From positions 1-64,000 of the forward strand of contig NZ_JAQWFR010000008.1 of assembly GCF_029238675.1 (NCBI RefSeq): 64,000 nucleotides of DNA, written 5' to 3'. Of this stretch, positions 56,642-64,000 are shown in pieces. Numbering within the stretch: the first letter of the stretch is position 1; each line of letters starts with the position of its first letter. Source of the DNA: Oceanicoccus sp. Its GTDB lineage: Bacteria > Pseudomonadota > Gammaproteobacteria > Pseudomonadales > Dasaniaceae. A model generated the notes under the pieces. That model was given only the letters and a program-made list of their open reading frames with translations, was not told the origin of the DNA and did no database searches. Made by a program: the position numbers and the translations under genes.

Positions 56642-57682
56642 ATGCAATGCCACAAGACCAGACATAATAGTCCACCGGATTATTTGTTATGGAGTTCGGC
56701 GGCTGTTATCGCCATACTTTATAGCCAATATCTCTGGTACCCTCATACCCTGCCTGATACCGTCTGGTATCAAACCCTGGCTTTATCGGTTTTTCAGTTA
56801 ATCAATACTATGTGGTGGGGAATAGCGCTGGGGATTGTGATGGTAGCGGTATTAGCCAAAATACCACGTGAGTTTGTGATTGCCCTGCTGGGGACTAACA
56901 CTGGACTTAAGGGATTGTTGCGAGCAGCAGGCGCTGGTGTGTTACTGGATTTATGTAGCCATGGCATTTTAATGGTGGCCGCCACTCTCTACCGCCGCGG
57001 CGCCAGTATTGGCCAGGTTATGGCCTTTCTTATTGCCAGCCCCTGGAATTCTTTTTCACTCACTTTCATTTTATTTGCCTTGATCGGTATTGGCTGGACG
57101 CTGGCTTTTATTGTCTTATCGCTAATGATTGCGCTTAGTGTCGGGCTGGTGTTTGAGCAGTTGCTAGCTGCCGGCAAGCTTCCGCAAAACCCTAACACCC
57201 TGGTACTACCGCCAGATTTTAAATTCTGGCGCAATGCTAAAAAAAGCCTGGCCACCGTCGTATTTGATATAAGCTTTTGCCGCAGTTTAGTTTGGGACGG
57301 TCTTAAGGAGTCAAGAATGATACTGCGCTGGATTTTTTTTGGCATCGTATTGGCAGGGCTGCTCAGAGCCTTAGTGCCACCCGATACTTTTAGCCATTAC
57401 TTTGGCCCCACGGTTGCCGGCCTCGGTTTAACGGTATTAGTCGCCACCCTATTGGAAGTCTGCTCTGAAGGTTCAACGCCGATAGCAGCGGATCTATTAA
57501 CCCGCGCCAATGCTCCCGGTAATAGTTTTGCATTTCTAATGTCTGGGGTAGCTACTGATTACACTGAAATTCTGGTGTTAAAAGAAACCACGCAATCCTG
57601 GAAGATGACTTTGTTGCTACCGGTATTGACGGTACCGCAGGTGGTGGTGGTTGCGTGGTTAATTAATGAAGTGACGCTGTAG
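56642..57682 (+). CDS. ArsP/UPF0718-type permease
   Basis: This multi-helix membrane protein of 346 residues belongs to the PF03773 permease family. About eight to nine helices are visible (20-37, 55-75, 85-105, 108-125, 133-150, 155-178, 225-250, 260-285, 320-343). The signatures GVLLDLCSHGILMVA and, in the second half, TLLEVCSEGSTPIAAD and SGVATDYTEI repeat the inverted-symmetry pattern (C-S-HG / CSEGS). Members export organoarsenicals or act with copper/thioredoxin-type partners; the substrate here is unknown. No arsR or ars operon is next to it. Confidence 0.88.
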   Translation: MQCHKTRHNSPPDYLLWSSAAVIAILYSQYLWYPHTLPDTVWYQTLALSVFQLINTMWWGIALGIVMVAVLAKIPREFVIALLGTNTGLKGLLRAAGAGVLLDLCSHGILMVAATLYRRGASIGQVMAFLIASPWNSFSLTFILFALIGIGWTLAFIVLSLMIALSVGLVFEQLLAAGKLPQNPNTLVLPPDFKFWRNAKKSLATVVFDISFCRSLVWDGLKESRMILRWIFFGIVLAGLLRALVPPDTFSHYFGPTVAGLGLTVLVATLLEVCSEGSTPIAADLLTRANAPGNSFAFLMSGVATDYTEILVLKETTQSWKMTLLLPVLTVPQVVVVAWLINEVTL

Positions 57683-57697
57683 GGTAATGGATTATAT

Positions 57698-57829
57698 CTA
57701 CCAAACCGTATCAAGTAACTCGCTGCTTCGCAGATTATTATCGGCCGTTACTAATTGGGCATTACAGACAATAGACGTTGCCGCAATAGGTGCATGCAAT
57801 TGATCCTTGTCATTGGCCAAGCCCCCTTT
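57698..57829 (-). pseudogene. PIN-domain (VapC-like) toxin remnant, C-terminal end
   Basis: On the minus strand one frame reads LHAPIAATSIVCNAQLVTAD, then NNLRSSELLDTVW and TAG. This is the end of a PIN nuclease (D-x-x-IAAT..LVT.D). The N-terminal acidic residues and any antitoxin are missing. It lies beside an orphan FNR-type box and two repeats. Confidence 0.6.
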
Positions 57830-57866
57830 ACTGTAAGGCTATGCTGGCATTTTTTGCGGAAGGTTA

Positions 57867-57880
57867 TTGACGACTATCAA
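57867..57880. promoter_or_regulatory. Orphan FNR-type box between convergent genes
   Basis: TTGACGACTATCAA is a full consensus match but has no start codon within a useful distance on either strand: the permease ends at 57682 and the phosphorylase ends at 57932. Confidence 0.65.
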
Positions 57881-57903
57881 TAACAGGGAGGGTTCAATTT
57901 TCT

Positions 57904-57931
57904 TGTAGGGTAAATTGTAATCTACCCTACA
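57904..57931. repeat. GTAGGGTAAATT palindrome at the glgP end
   Basis: TGTAGGGTAAATTGTAATCTACCCTACA is a near-palindrome of the same family as 45481-45506. It abuts the phosphorylase stop codon. Confidence 0.8.
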
Positions 57932-60430
57932 TTAATCCTTCCATAAAATATGGCGACACTCTAATGGCACTACCGCCTCTTGATGCCAGCCAATAATCCG
58001 CGGGGTGTAATGCCATGATGGCCGCTCTGTTTTGACGGATGCCTGATAGATAGCCCCGCCCACGCTACCAACCATCGCTGCTTTTTTTTGTAACGTTATT
58101 TTTTCAGTGGGCTGCTCGGCATAAAGTTCAACACGGACCCACTGTGCCGGTACATCACCTAAATAAATCTGCACCTCAATATCAAAACCACCCTCCCTCT
58201 CCACCAGGGATTGTTTACCCCAACGAATTTCACTCCAATGTGTATCCAGTACCCGCTGCCATTCAACCAGTGATAAAAGACACTCGGTGTTTTTTCCCCT
58301 TGAATAAAACCGCTTGGCACTATCGATATATAAACGGTCCACATACTCCCTGACCATTCGGTTAGAACTATAGGCCGGTGCCAATGCCGCCATACTGGCA
58401 CGAATCCGTTGCAACCATTGCCGGGGCAAACCCTCAGTATCACGTTGATAAAAGGCGGGAATAACTTCGGTTTCTAAACGGTGATAAAGTTGTTGCGCTT
58501 CTTTTTTATCAGACTGCGGGCCAGGCTTCCCTTCAAGATCCCCTATGGCCCAGCCATAGTCCGGCTGCCAGGCCTCCGCCCACCAGCCGTCCCACTGGGA
58601 TATATTTAAACCACCATTAGCCAGCACTTTCATACCGCTGGTGCCACAGGCTTCCCAACGTGATCGGGGGGTATTGATCCAGATATCGACACCCTGTACT
58701 AACTCTTGAGCTAAGGCGATATCGTAATCCGGTAAAAAGACACAGCGATCCTTTAGCGCTGGCCATTGAGAAAAGGCTACCCATTCCTGAATTAATAATT
58801 TGCCCTGATGGTCCTGCGGGTGGGCTTTTCCGGCGACAATGATTTGCACTGGACGACCGCGATTGCATAATAGACGAGCTAAGCGTTGCTTATCTTTTAG
58901 TAATAAATCCGGCCGCTTATAATCCGTAAAACGGCGAGCAAAGCCCAGTGTTAATACGTTAGGGTCCAGCACATAGTTTGCGGCTGATATGGCCTGCTCT
59001 GAAGCCCCGCGCTGAATTAAGGCTTTGGCATAGCGCTGCCTGACATAATGAATCAGGTCTGCTCGCTCTTCACATTTAAACGCCCATAAGCTGTTATCGC
59101 TTTGCCGGTCAATCGCCTGCTGCAAACCACTTAAGTCCCCCAGCCAACGGTCTTTGCCCGCCGCTTCCGTCCATAGTTGATCCGCCCAAGCGGAATCCCA
59201 GCTTGGCACATGTACGCCGTTGGTGATTTTTGAAACAGGGATATCCTCAAGCGGCCAGCGTGGATAACGAGAAGATAACATCTCTTGCATAACCCCCCGA
59301 TGAGATTGGCTAACGGCATTAACCGCAATACAGCCATTTAGAGCCAGGGTTATTGGGCTAAAAAAGGGTTTATCGGTTTTGTCGTGATCGATACCCGGTG
59401 CCATTACAGATTGGGGAATGAGACTAAATTGCTGCGCATAAACGGAAAAATACTTTTCCACCATCGCTAAAGGAAAACGATCGAAGGCCGCTGCCACCGC
59501 AGTATGGGTGGTTAAAATATTTCCCGCCCGCACCAGACACAGGGCCGTAGCAAAATCTAACGACCTCTGTTGCATGACCTCCCTGACCCGCTCCAATATA
59601 ACCAGGGCGCAGTGGGCTTCATTAAGGTGGCAAATATCCACCGGTAAATCCAATGCCCGCAGGGCACGCCAACCACCAACCCCCAAAGCTAGCTGCTGAA
59701 TAAAACGGATTTCGGTTTCAGCCGGGTAGAGTTGGTTACAAATCCCCTGATCAGCGACGCTGTTTTGCGGGTGATTACTATCGAGTAGATACAAACGGAT
59801 ATGACCGACTTGTACCTGCCATAAACGCAGTAATAAATGCCTGCCCGGCAACTCGACCGCTACCTGCAACCATTCGCCGGACTCCGCCAGTACCGGTGAA
59901 ATCGGTAAACTGGCCGTATCGCAGTTGGGGTATAAGGCCTGCTGCCAACCATCGCTATCCAATGTCTGGCGAAAGTAGCCCTGATCAAATAGCAGACCCA
60001 AGGCTACCACGGGTACACCGAGATCACTGGCCGCCTTTAAATAATCACCGGCCAGAATTCCCAGACCACCTGCGTATAAAGGTAACGCTTCACCCAGACC
60101 ATACTCCATACAAAAATAAGCGACCTGTTGTAAGGGTGCCTCCCCATGCTGTTGCTGGTACCAACCCTGTCGATTTAAATATCGTTCACGATCGCTAAGC
60201 AACCACTGTAATCTTTTTAAAAATTCTGGATCTTCCGCCAGTTGTTTAAAGCGACTACTGGGCGTGGTTTGCAAAATCGCATAGGGATTTTTTAATGACT
60301 GCCAACTATCGGGATCAATACTGCGCCAGAGTTGATCCCCCGCATGGTTCCAGCTCCAGCGAATATCATTGGCCAACTCATTCAATACCTGTAATGAGGC
60401 GGGTAGTGCTCTTTGTAATTTCAGCGTCAT
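57932..60430 (-). CDS. glgP: Alpha-glucan phosphorylase (second type)
   Basis: This PLP-dependent phosphorylase has 832 residues from the start at 60430, where ATG overlaps the malQ stop (ATGA); 32 more open codons upstream lie in malQ and were dropped. It has a DUF3417 N-domain (WSWNHAGDQLWRSIDPDSW), FCMEYGLGEALPLYAGGLG, CHLNEAHCALV, LTLGFARRFTDYKRPDLL and the PLP-lysine motif EACGTSGMKVLANGG. Unlike the copy at 39 kb it has the standard GTSGMK. It is the last gene of a GH57-malQ-glgP operon, so it probably feeds on maltodextrins from that operon. Confidence 0.93.
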   Translation of the reverse strand: MTLKLQRALPASLQVLNELANDIRWSWNHAGDQLWRSIDPDSWQSLKNPYAILQTTPSSRFKQLAEDPEFLKRLQWLLSDRERYLNRQGWYQQQHGEAPLQQVAYFCMEYGLGEALPLYAGGLGILAGDYLKAASDLGVPVVALGLLFDQGYFRQTLDSDGWQQALYPNCDTASLPISPVLAESGEWLQVAVELPGRHLLLRLWQVQVGHIRLYLLDSNHPQNSVADQGICNQLYPAETEIRFIQQLALGVGGWRALRALDLPVDICHLNEAHCALVILERVREVMQQRSLDFATALCLVRAGNILTTHTAVAAAFDRFPLAMVEKYFSVYAQQFSLIPQSVMAPGIDHDKTDKPFFSPITLALNGCIAVNAVSQSHRGVMQEMLSSRYPRWPLEDIPVSKITNGVHVPSWDSAWADQLWTEAAGKDRWLGDLSGLQQAIDRQSDNSLWAFKCEERADLIHYVRQRYAKALIQRGASEQAISAANYVLDPNVLTLGFARRFTDYKRPDLLLKDKQRLARLLCNRGRPVQIIVAGKAHPQDHQGKLLIQEWVAFSQWPALKDRCVFLPDYDIALAQELVQGVDIWINTPRSRWEACGTSGMKVLANGGLNISQWDGWWAEAWQPDYGWAIGDLEGKPGPQSDKKEAQQLYHRLETEVIPAFYQRDTEGLPRQWLQRIRASMAALAPAYSSNRMVREYVDRLYIDSAKRFYSRGKNTECLLSLVEWQRVLDTHWSEIRWGKQSLVEREGGFDIEVQIYLGDVPAQWVRVELYAEQPTEKITLQKKAAMVGSVGGAIYQASVKTERPSWHYTPRIIGWHQEAVVPLECRHILWKD

Positions 60431-61926
60431 AGGTATAACACCTGGCGTTGATGACGCTTGGTTAGCTGCTGTAGGCGTTCTGGCAAGCCTGCGCCCAACT
60501 GCTGCCAGGCAAATTGCCAACACCAATTACCGCTGGTGGTACCCGGGGTATTTAACCGATGCCCTGCACCCAGGGCCAATAAGTCCTGTATGGGGATAAT
60601 CACCAGTCTGGCATCGGAGGCCAGGGTATAGTCAATCAGGGACCAGGGCATAGATAGCGTGGGCCGGTTAATCAGGGTATCCACCCTCTTCTGCATGCTC
60701 GGCGCCAGGGCTTGGTACCAGGCCAGCGTAGTATCGTTATCATGGGTGCCGGTATAGACGACCGTATTTTTATGATGGTGTTGTATAAGATAAGGATTGT
60801 TATCGCCGCCATCAAAGGCAAACTGCATTACGGCCATACCCGGTAACTGAAACCGTTGACGCAACTGGCGAACAGCTTCTGTAATAAAACCTAAATCTTC
60901 TGCCACTAGAGGTAAGTGACCAAAATGCTGCTGCAGCGTTTGCAGTAACTGCAGGCCCGGTGTCTTTTGCCAATGTCCTGCCAGGGCATGGCCGGCATCC
61001 ATAGCAATTTCCCAGCAGGCATCCAAACCACGAAAATGATCAATTCGTATCAGGTCATAAAGTTCCATCTGTGTAGCCAGGCGTTCAATCCACCATTGAA
61101 AACCATCCTCCTGGTGTTGCGGCCAGTTATAGACCGGCGTTTCCCATAGTTGCCCGCAAGCGGAAAAATAATCTGGCGGTACACCGGCCAGTACAGTGGC
61201 GGCACCGTGGCGGTTAACCCGAAAATAGTGCCGGTTGGCCCAAACCTCTGCACTATCGTGGGCAACAAACAAAGGCATATCACCAAAGAGCAAAATACCA
61301 CGACGATGGGCATAGGTTTTTATTTGCTGCCATTGGCTATAAAAAATACATTGTTCAAATTTTACTTGTTCAATTTGCCGGTACAGCGTTTGTTCAATCT
61401 CGCCCAGTGCGGCTGGTTCACGGTCACGTAGCGCTGGTTCCCAGTCCATCCATGCTGCGCCCTGGTGGTAACGGCCAATGGCGGTAAACCGTGCAAAGTC
61501 CTTGAGCCAGTCGTGATGCTGGTGAATAAAGACCTGATAGCTATGGTGATAAGCATGGGTGGGCTGCTCGTTAAATTGTTCAAAGGCTTGTTGCAAACAG
61601 GCCAGTCGAAACTCGCTGATACTGGCAAACTGCCCTGCTTTCAACGTGTCAGATAACCACCCCATATCACGCAACCATTGCAGGTCAATTAATAGGGGGT
61701 TGCCCGCATGAGAGGAAGTACATAAATAGGGCGAAAGGTCTTTGTGGGTTGGCCCAAGGGGTAAAATCTGCCAAACGCTCATACCCGATGCCGCCAAAAA
61801 ATCAATAAACCGGCAGGCTCCGCCAAAATCCCCAAGACCCTGATTATCCTCCGCAGGCAACGAGGTTACCGGTAACAGCACACCGGCCCGGCGGGTATCT
61901 AACACTTCTGTCTTATTAGCAGCCAT
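60427..61926 (-). CDS. malQ: 4-alpha-glucanotransferase (amylomaltase)
   Basis: This GH77 enzyme moves maltooligosyl units between chains. At 499 residues it has the catalytic features: RIDHFRGLDACWEI (Asp nucleophile region, about 292-305), VAEDLGFIT (acid/base Glu) and THDNDTTLAWY (third acidic residue). The N-terminal RRAGVLLPVTSLP is typical of the short MalQ type. It overlaps both neighbours by 1-4 bp, so the operon is tightly coupled. Confidence 0.96.
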   Translation of the reverse strand: MAANKTEVLDTRRAGVLLPVTSLPAEDNQGLGDFGGACRFIDFLAASGMSVWQILPLGPTHKDLSPYLCTSSHAGNPLLIDLQWLRDMGWLSDTLKAGQFASISEFRLACLQQAFEQFNEQPTHAYHHSYQVFIHQHHDWLKDFARFTAIGRYHQGAAWMDWEPALRDREPAALGEIEQTLYRQIEQVKFEQCIFYSQWQQIKTYAHRRGILLFGDMPLFVAHDSAEVWANRHYFRVNRHGAATVLAGVPPDYFSACGQLWETPVYNWPQHQEDGFQWWIERLATQMELYDLIRIDHFRGLDACWEIAMDAGHALAGHWQKTPGLQLLQTLQQHFGHLPLVAEDLGFITEAVRQLRQRFQLPGMAVMQFAFDGGDNNPYLIQHHHKNTVVYTGTHDNDTTLAWYQALAPSMQKRVDTLINRPTLSMPWSLIDYTLASDARLVIIPIQDLLALGAGHRLNTPGTTSGNWCWQFAWQQLGAGLPERLQQLTKRHQRQVLYL

Positions 61927-63638
61927 TAGTGGCTACCTTTACGCATCACGCCGCCATGCAAGGGGCTCCCACTGCCGTGGGTAAAGACCTCAATTAAATA
62001 GGCGGGAGGCTCCAAACCCAGGCACTGGTAACAATTGGCCAGGTGCATTCTAAACAGGCGATCAAAATCACTGACGGTGGCAGCGGGATTATAATCACCG
62101 AACCACCAAAACCAATCGGAGCTTTCGCAGATAGCCAGTTGCTGCTCTGCCAATGCCCGCTGGCCTGCGGTTAAATGCCCCTCGGCAATGACCCGGTCAT
62201 AACTCTGTTTGGCATCCACCAACATATCCCAGGCGCGATTCTTTTGTTGATCGCCAATCCATGTGGAGAAAGTGCCATAAACCCAGCTACCTGCCACCAG
62301 TTGTTGCAGCGTGGCAACACGCTGCCCGGCATCGCGAGTCGCATCAGCCAATGTGGTGAGTTGCAAGTTGGGGTGATCTGTTATGGATCGGTAAAGTCCC
62401 TGCAAAAAGTAATAGGCATTATCCGGGTAATGTTCCCAAGCATTTTCACCGTCGAGAATAATACTAACGACGGCGTCCTGTTTTATGGCCGGATTGTTTG
62501 CAATAGCTTCCAGTCGATCAATAAAATTGGCCACGGCATCATCCCCGTGCCAATCGGAATAACTAAAGCCAATTAAATCCGACAATTCATCATCACGAAA
62601 AAAACAAAGGGTCTTGTTCTCTTTAAGTTGATAAGGCTGGTATAGAAAGGTGGCTTTATCATCAGGCAGAGGCTTATTTTCAAGGGCTAAGCTATGCCGT
62701 AATACACTTTCACCACTGGCCGTCCATTCAAATTCAAACTGATCTAACAAGGCCACTGCAGTATCACTGATACCCCCTTCAGATAACCAACAACCCACCG
62801 GGCGGCAAGCAAAATAGTGTTCAAAGGTATCCAGACCCTGTTGCAGTTGCCAACGGGCCCGCTCTTCGCCTCCCGGATAATGATTGGCAACGGGCATCGT
62901 GATATCGGGGATGGATTGGCGGGCGCTCTGCATATCAATCAGCAAAGGCATTATCGGATGGGCGTAGGGTGACATGGAGAGTTCAATCTGGCCCTGTTCC
63001 ATCAATTGTCGATAGCGGCCTATTAACGATGACAGATTATGACCGATAATCGCTAGCAGTTCACGGCGGTCATGGTAGCTAAAGTGGTGCCCTTTACGGA
63101 TGAGTTTTTTAACCTTGCGGTGACTACGGCGTACGGTTTCACCCAGCCAGGCCAGGTGATACCACATCAACAGATCAATAAAATACTGGCTATTAAGGTA
63201 GCCTATTTGATCGGGGTGATCGCTAAACCATTGCCCCAGTTCCGCCAGCCGCTGGTAAGGGGGAAAACGTGCTATCAAGCGCTGTTCGTTAACCCGTAAA
63301 CAGGCTTTTATCAGGCCGTGGCGATAATCATTCGCCGCGGGCAAAACAGGGTTAACCAAGGCATTAAGCAAGCTATCTTTAATGACCATATTAGCACTAA
63401 AGTAGCGCTGTACCTGTTGGCTGTAATCGTCAATCTGTTGCAACAGTATGGGGGCAAAGTTAATCACCGTACGCGCCTGCGGGTTGCGCTCAAGGTGAGC
63501 CACCATATCGACGTAGTCTTTGATGGCGTGTAGATAAGTCCAGGGTAACTGGTATTCACCCTGCCGATGGTCACGGTAATCCGGCTGGTGCATATGCCAG
63601 CAAAATACCACTTTGAGTGTTGGTATATCAGCCAACAT
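61926..63638 (-). CDS. Glycoside hydrolase family 57 protein
   Basis: GH57 enzymes are retaining alpha-amylases, 4-alpha-glucanotransferases or branching enzymes. At 570 residues the protein starts with the family signature VVFCWHMHQPDYRD (about 9-22), and has the catalytic Glu region WLSEGGISDTAVALL and the Asp region VSIILDGENAWEHYP (about 385-400). Which activity it has cannot be settled from the motifs. It is the first gene of the operon with malQ and glgP. A palindromic repeat lies in its leader, and an FNR-type box 143 nt upstream. Confidence 0.92.
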   Translation of the reverse strand: MLADIPTLKVVFCWHMHQPDYRDHRQGEYQLPWTYLHAIKDYVDMVAHLERNPQARTVINFAPILLQQIDDYSQQVQRYFSANMVIKDSLLNALVNPVLPAANDYRHGLIKACLRVNEQRLIARFPPYQRLAELGQWFSDHPDQIGYLNSQYFIDLLMWYHLAWLGETVRRSHRKVKKLIRKGHHFSYHDRRELLAIIGHNLSSLIGRYRQLMEQGQIELSMSPYAHPIMPLLIDMQSARQSIPDITMPVANHYPGGEERARWQLQQGLDTFEHYFACRPVGCWLSEGGISDTAVALLDQFEFEWTASGESVLRHSLALENKPLPDDKATFLYQPYQLKENKTLCFFRDDELSDLIGFSYSDWHGDDAVANFIDRLEAIANNPAIKQDAVVSIILDGENAWEHYPDNAYYFLQGLYRSITDHPNLQLTTLADATRDAGQRVATLQQLVAGSWVYGTFSTWIGDQQKNRAWDMLVDAKQSYDRVIAEGHLTAGQRALAEQQLAICESSDWFWWFGDYNPAATVSDFDRLFRMHLANCYQCLGLEPPAYLIEVFTHGSGSPLHGGVMRKGSH

Positions 63639-63668
63639 GCAACCCCCGCCAACTACTATTCAAGAATT

Positions 63669-63728
63669 CGTCATTCCCGCGAAGGCGGGAATCCAGCACT
63701 GTAGATCTCCACCTACGCGGGGATGACA
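63669..63728. repeat. Dispersed palindromic repeat, short form
   Basis: The left arm is CGTCATTCCCGCGAAGG and the right arm the diverged ACGCGGGGATGAC. The inner CTGTAGATCTCC segment is kept, but the second hairpin arm is lost. It sits between the GH57 start and the FNR-type box. Confidence 0.85.
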
Positions 63729-63774
63729 GGTTAGGAACGTTGTGCTATTAGCGAATAATTTTGTCTGGAAGATA

Positions 63775-63788
63775 TTGACCGCCATCAA
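63775..63788. promoter_or_regulatory. FNR-type box between the GH57 operon and glgA
   Basis: TTGACCGCCATCAA is identical to the box at 33422-33435. Its centre is 41 nt from the glgA start and 143 nt from the GH57 start. Confidence 0.82.
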
Positions 63789-63822
63789 TAGGCAAGGCAT
63801 TTTGTGAGTTAGTTTGCTACTT

Positions 63823-64000
63823 ATGAACTCACAACTTCCTCCTCCGATTACAGCCACCGATAAACCACTAAAAGTGCTATTCGCCAGCAGTGAAATTTAT
63901 CCACTGGCTAAAACGGGAGGGCTGGCGGATGTCGCCTTTAACCTGCCTAAAACTCTAGCAACACTGGGGGTTGATATTCGATGGGTTATGCCGGCCTATA
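63823..64000 (+). CDS. glgA: Glycogen synthase, N-terminal part (runs off the window)
   Basis: This ADP-glucose-dependent GT5 enzyme elongates glycogen. The first 59 codons include [20 protein letters not shown] (about 17-36), the invariant KTGGLAD ADP-glucose-binding motif, and [13 protein letters not shown]. No canonical ribosome site is visible before the ATG at 63823. The gene completes the set glgC, glgB, glgA, glgP, malQ in this island. Confidence 0.93.
   Translation, partial: MNSQLPPPITATDKPLKVLFASSEIYPLAKTGGLADVAFNLPKTLATLGVDIRWVMPAY

Noticed and set aside
60431..60526. N-terminal extension of the second phosphorylase
   Set aside because: It lies wholly within malQ; the ATG at 60430 overlaps the malQ stop in the common coupled manner.

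Overview
The window looks like a chromosomal segment of a marine-type gammaproteobacterium. The evidence is gene order (fxsA-groES-groEL; thrS-infC-rpmI-rplT-pheS-pheT-ihfA-merR), a caa3-type oxidase cluster and an FNR/Anr-type regulator with the E. coli cysteine spacing. I cannot name the genus from sequence alone.

Layout. 1-737 is the 5' part of a group II intron on the minus strand that starts inside the groEL stop codon. 0.7-3.4 kb is groEL, groES (with a sigma-32-like promoter) and fxsA. 3.6-5.6 kb has an SDR reductase, an alkyltransferase-like protein and an unknown membrane protein. 5.7-10.3 kb is a five-gene cytochrome c oxidase operon with two subunit III genes. 10.6-13.7 kb has a pseudouridine synthase, a lemA/TPM operon and tRNA-Pro. 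13.8-18.0 kb is a decaying zinc-starvation cluster: intact COG0523 GTPase, HisI paralogue, NTF2-like protein and dCTP deaminase, mixed with remnants of a Fur-family regulator, a dihydroorotase, a QueD-like enzyme and a DUF1826 protein, with two near-identical Zur-like palindromes. 18.1-30.4 kb is mostly housekeeping (yrbL, merR, ihfA, pheTS, rplT, rpmI, infC, thrS, hisC, uvrB, tRNA-Val, tRNA-Asn).

30.6-64 kb reads as one low-oxygen/storage island. It starts with an fnr/anr gene and an orphan response regulator beside a broken histidine kinase. Then come PilZ and CBS proteins, an hsp20-gapdh-amidohydrolase-carboxylate-amine ligase operon, glycogen genes (two alpha-glucan phosphorylases, glgC, glgB, malQ, GH57, glgA), cbpM-hsp20, a formate channel with a formate dehydrogenase and two electron-transfer subunits, PEP synthase, a P-type cation ATPase and a permease. 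I find nine FNR-type boxes (TTGAC/T-N4-A/GTCAA) in its intergenic regions and none by eye in the first 30 kb. In seven cases the box centre lies 70-82 nt before a start codon. This suggests that glycogen turnover, formate oxidation, protein protection and PEP recycling switch together when oxygen falls.

The window also carries two families of dispersed palindromic repeats: about 60-105 bp elements with arms like ATTCCCGC..GCGGGAAT, one of which encodes the PpsA C-terminus, and shorter GTGGATT-AATCCAC palindromes. At 34.37-34.84 kb there is a compact element in which one 53-nt core sits inside two different long hairpin stems. That is the structure I find hardest to explain with known feature types.
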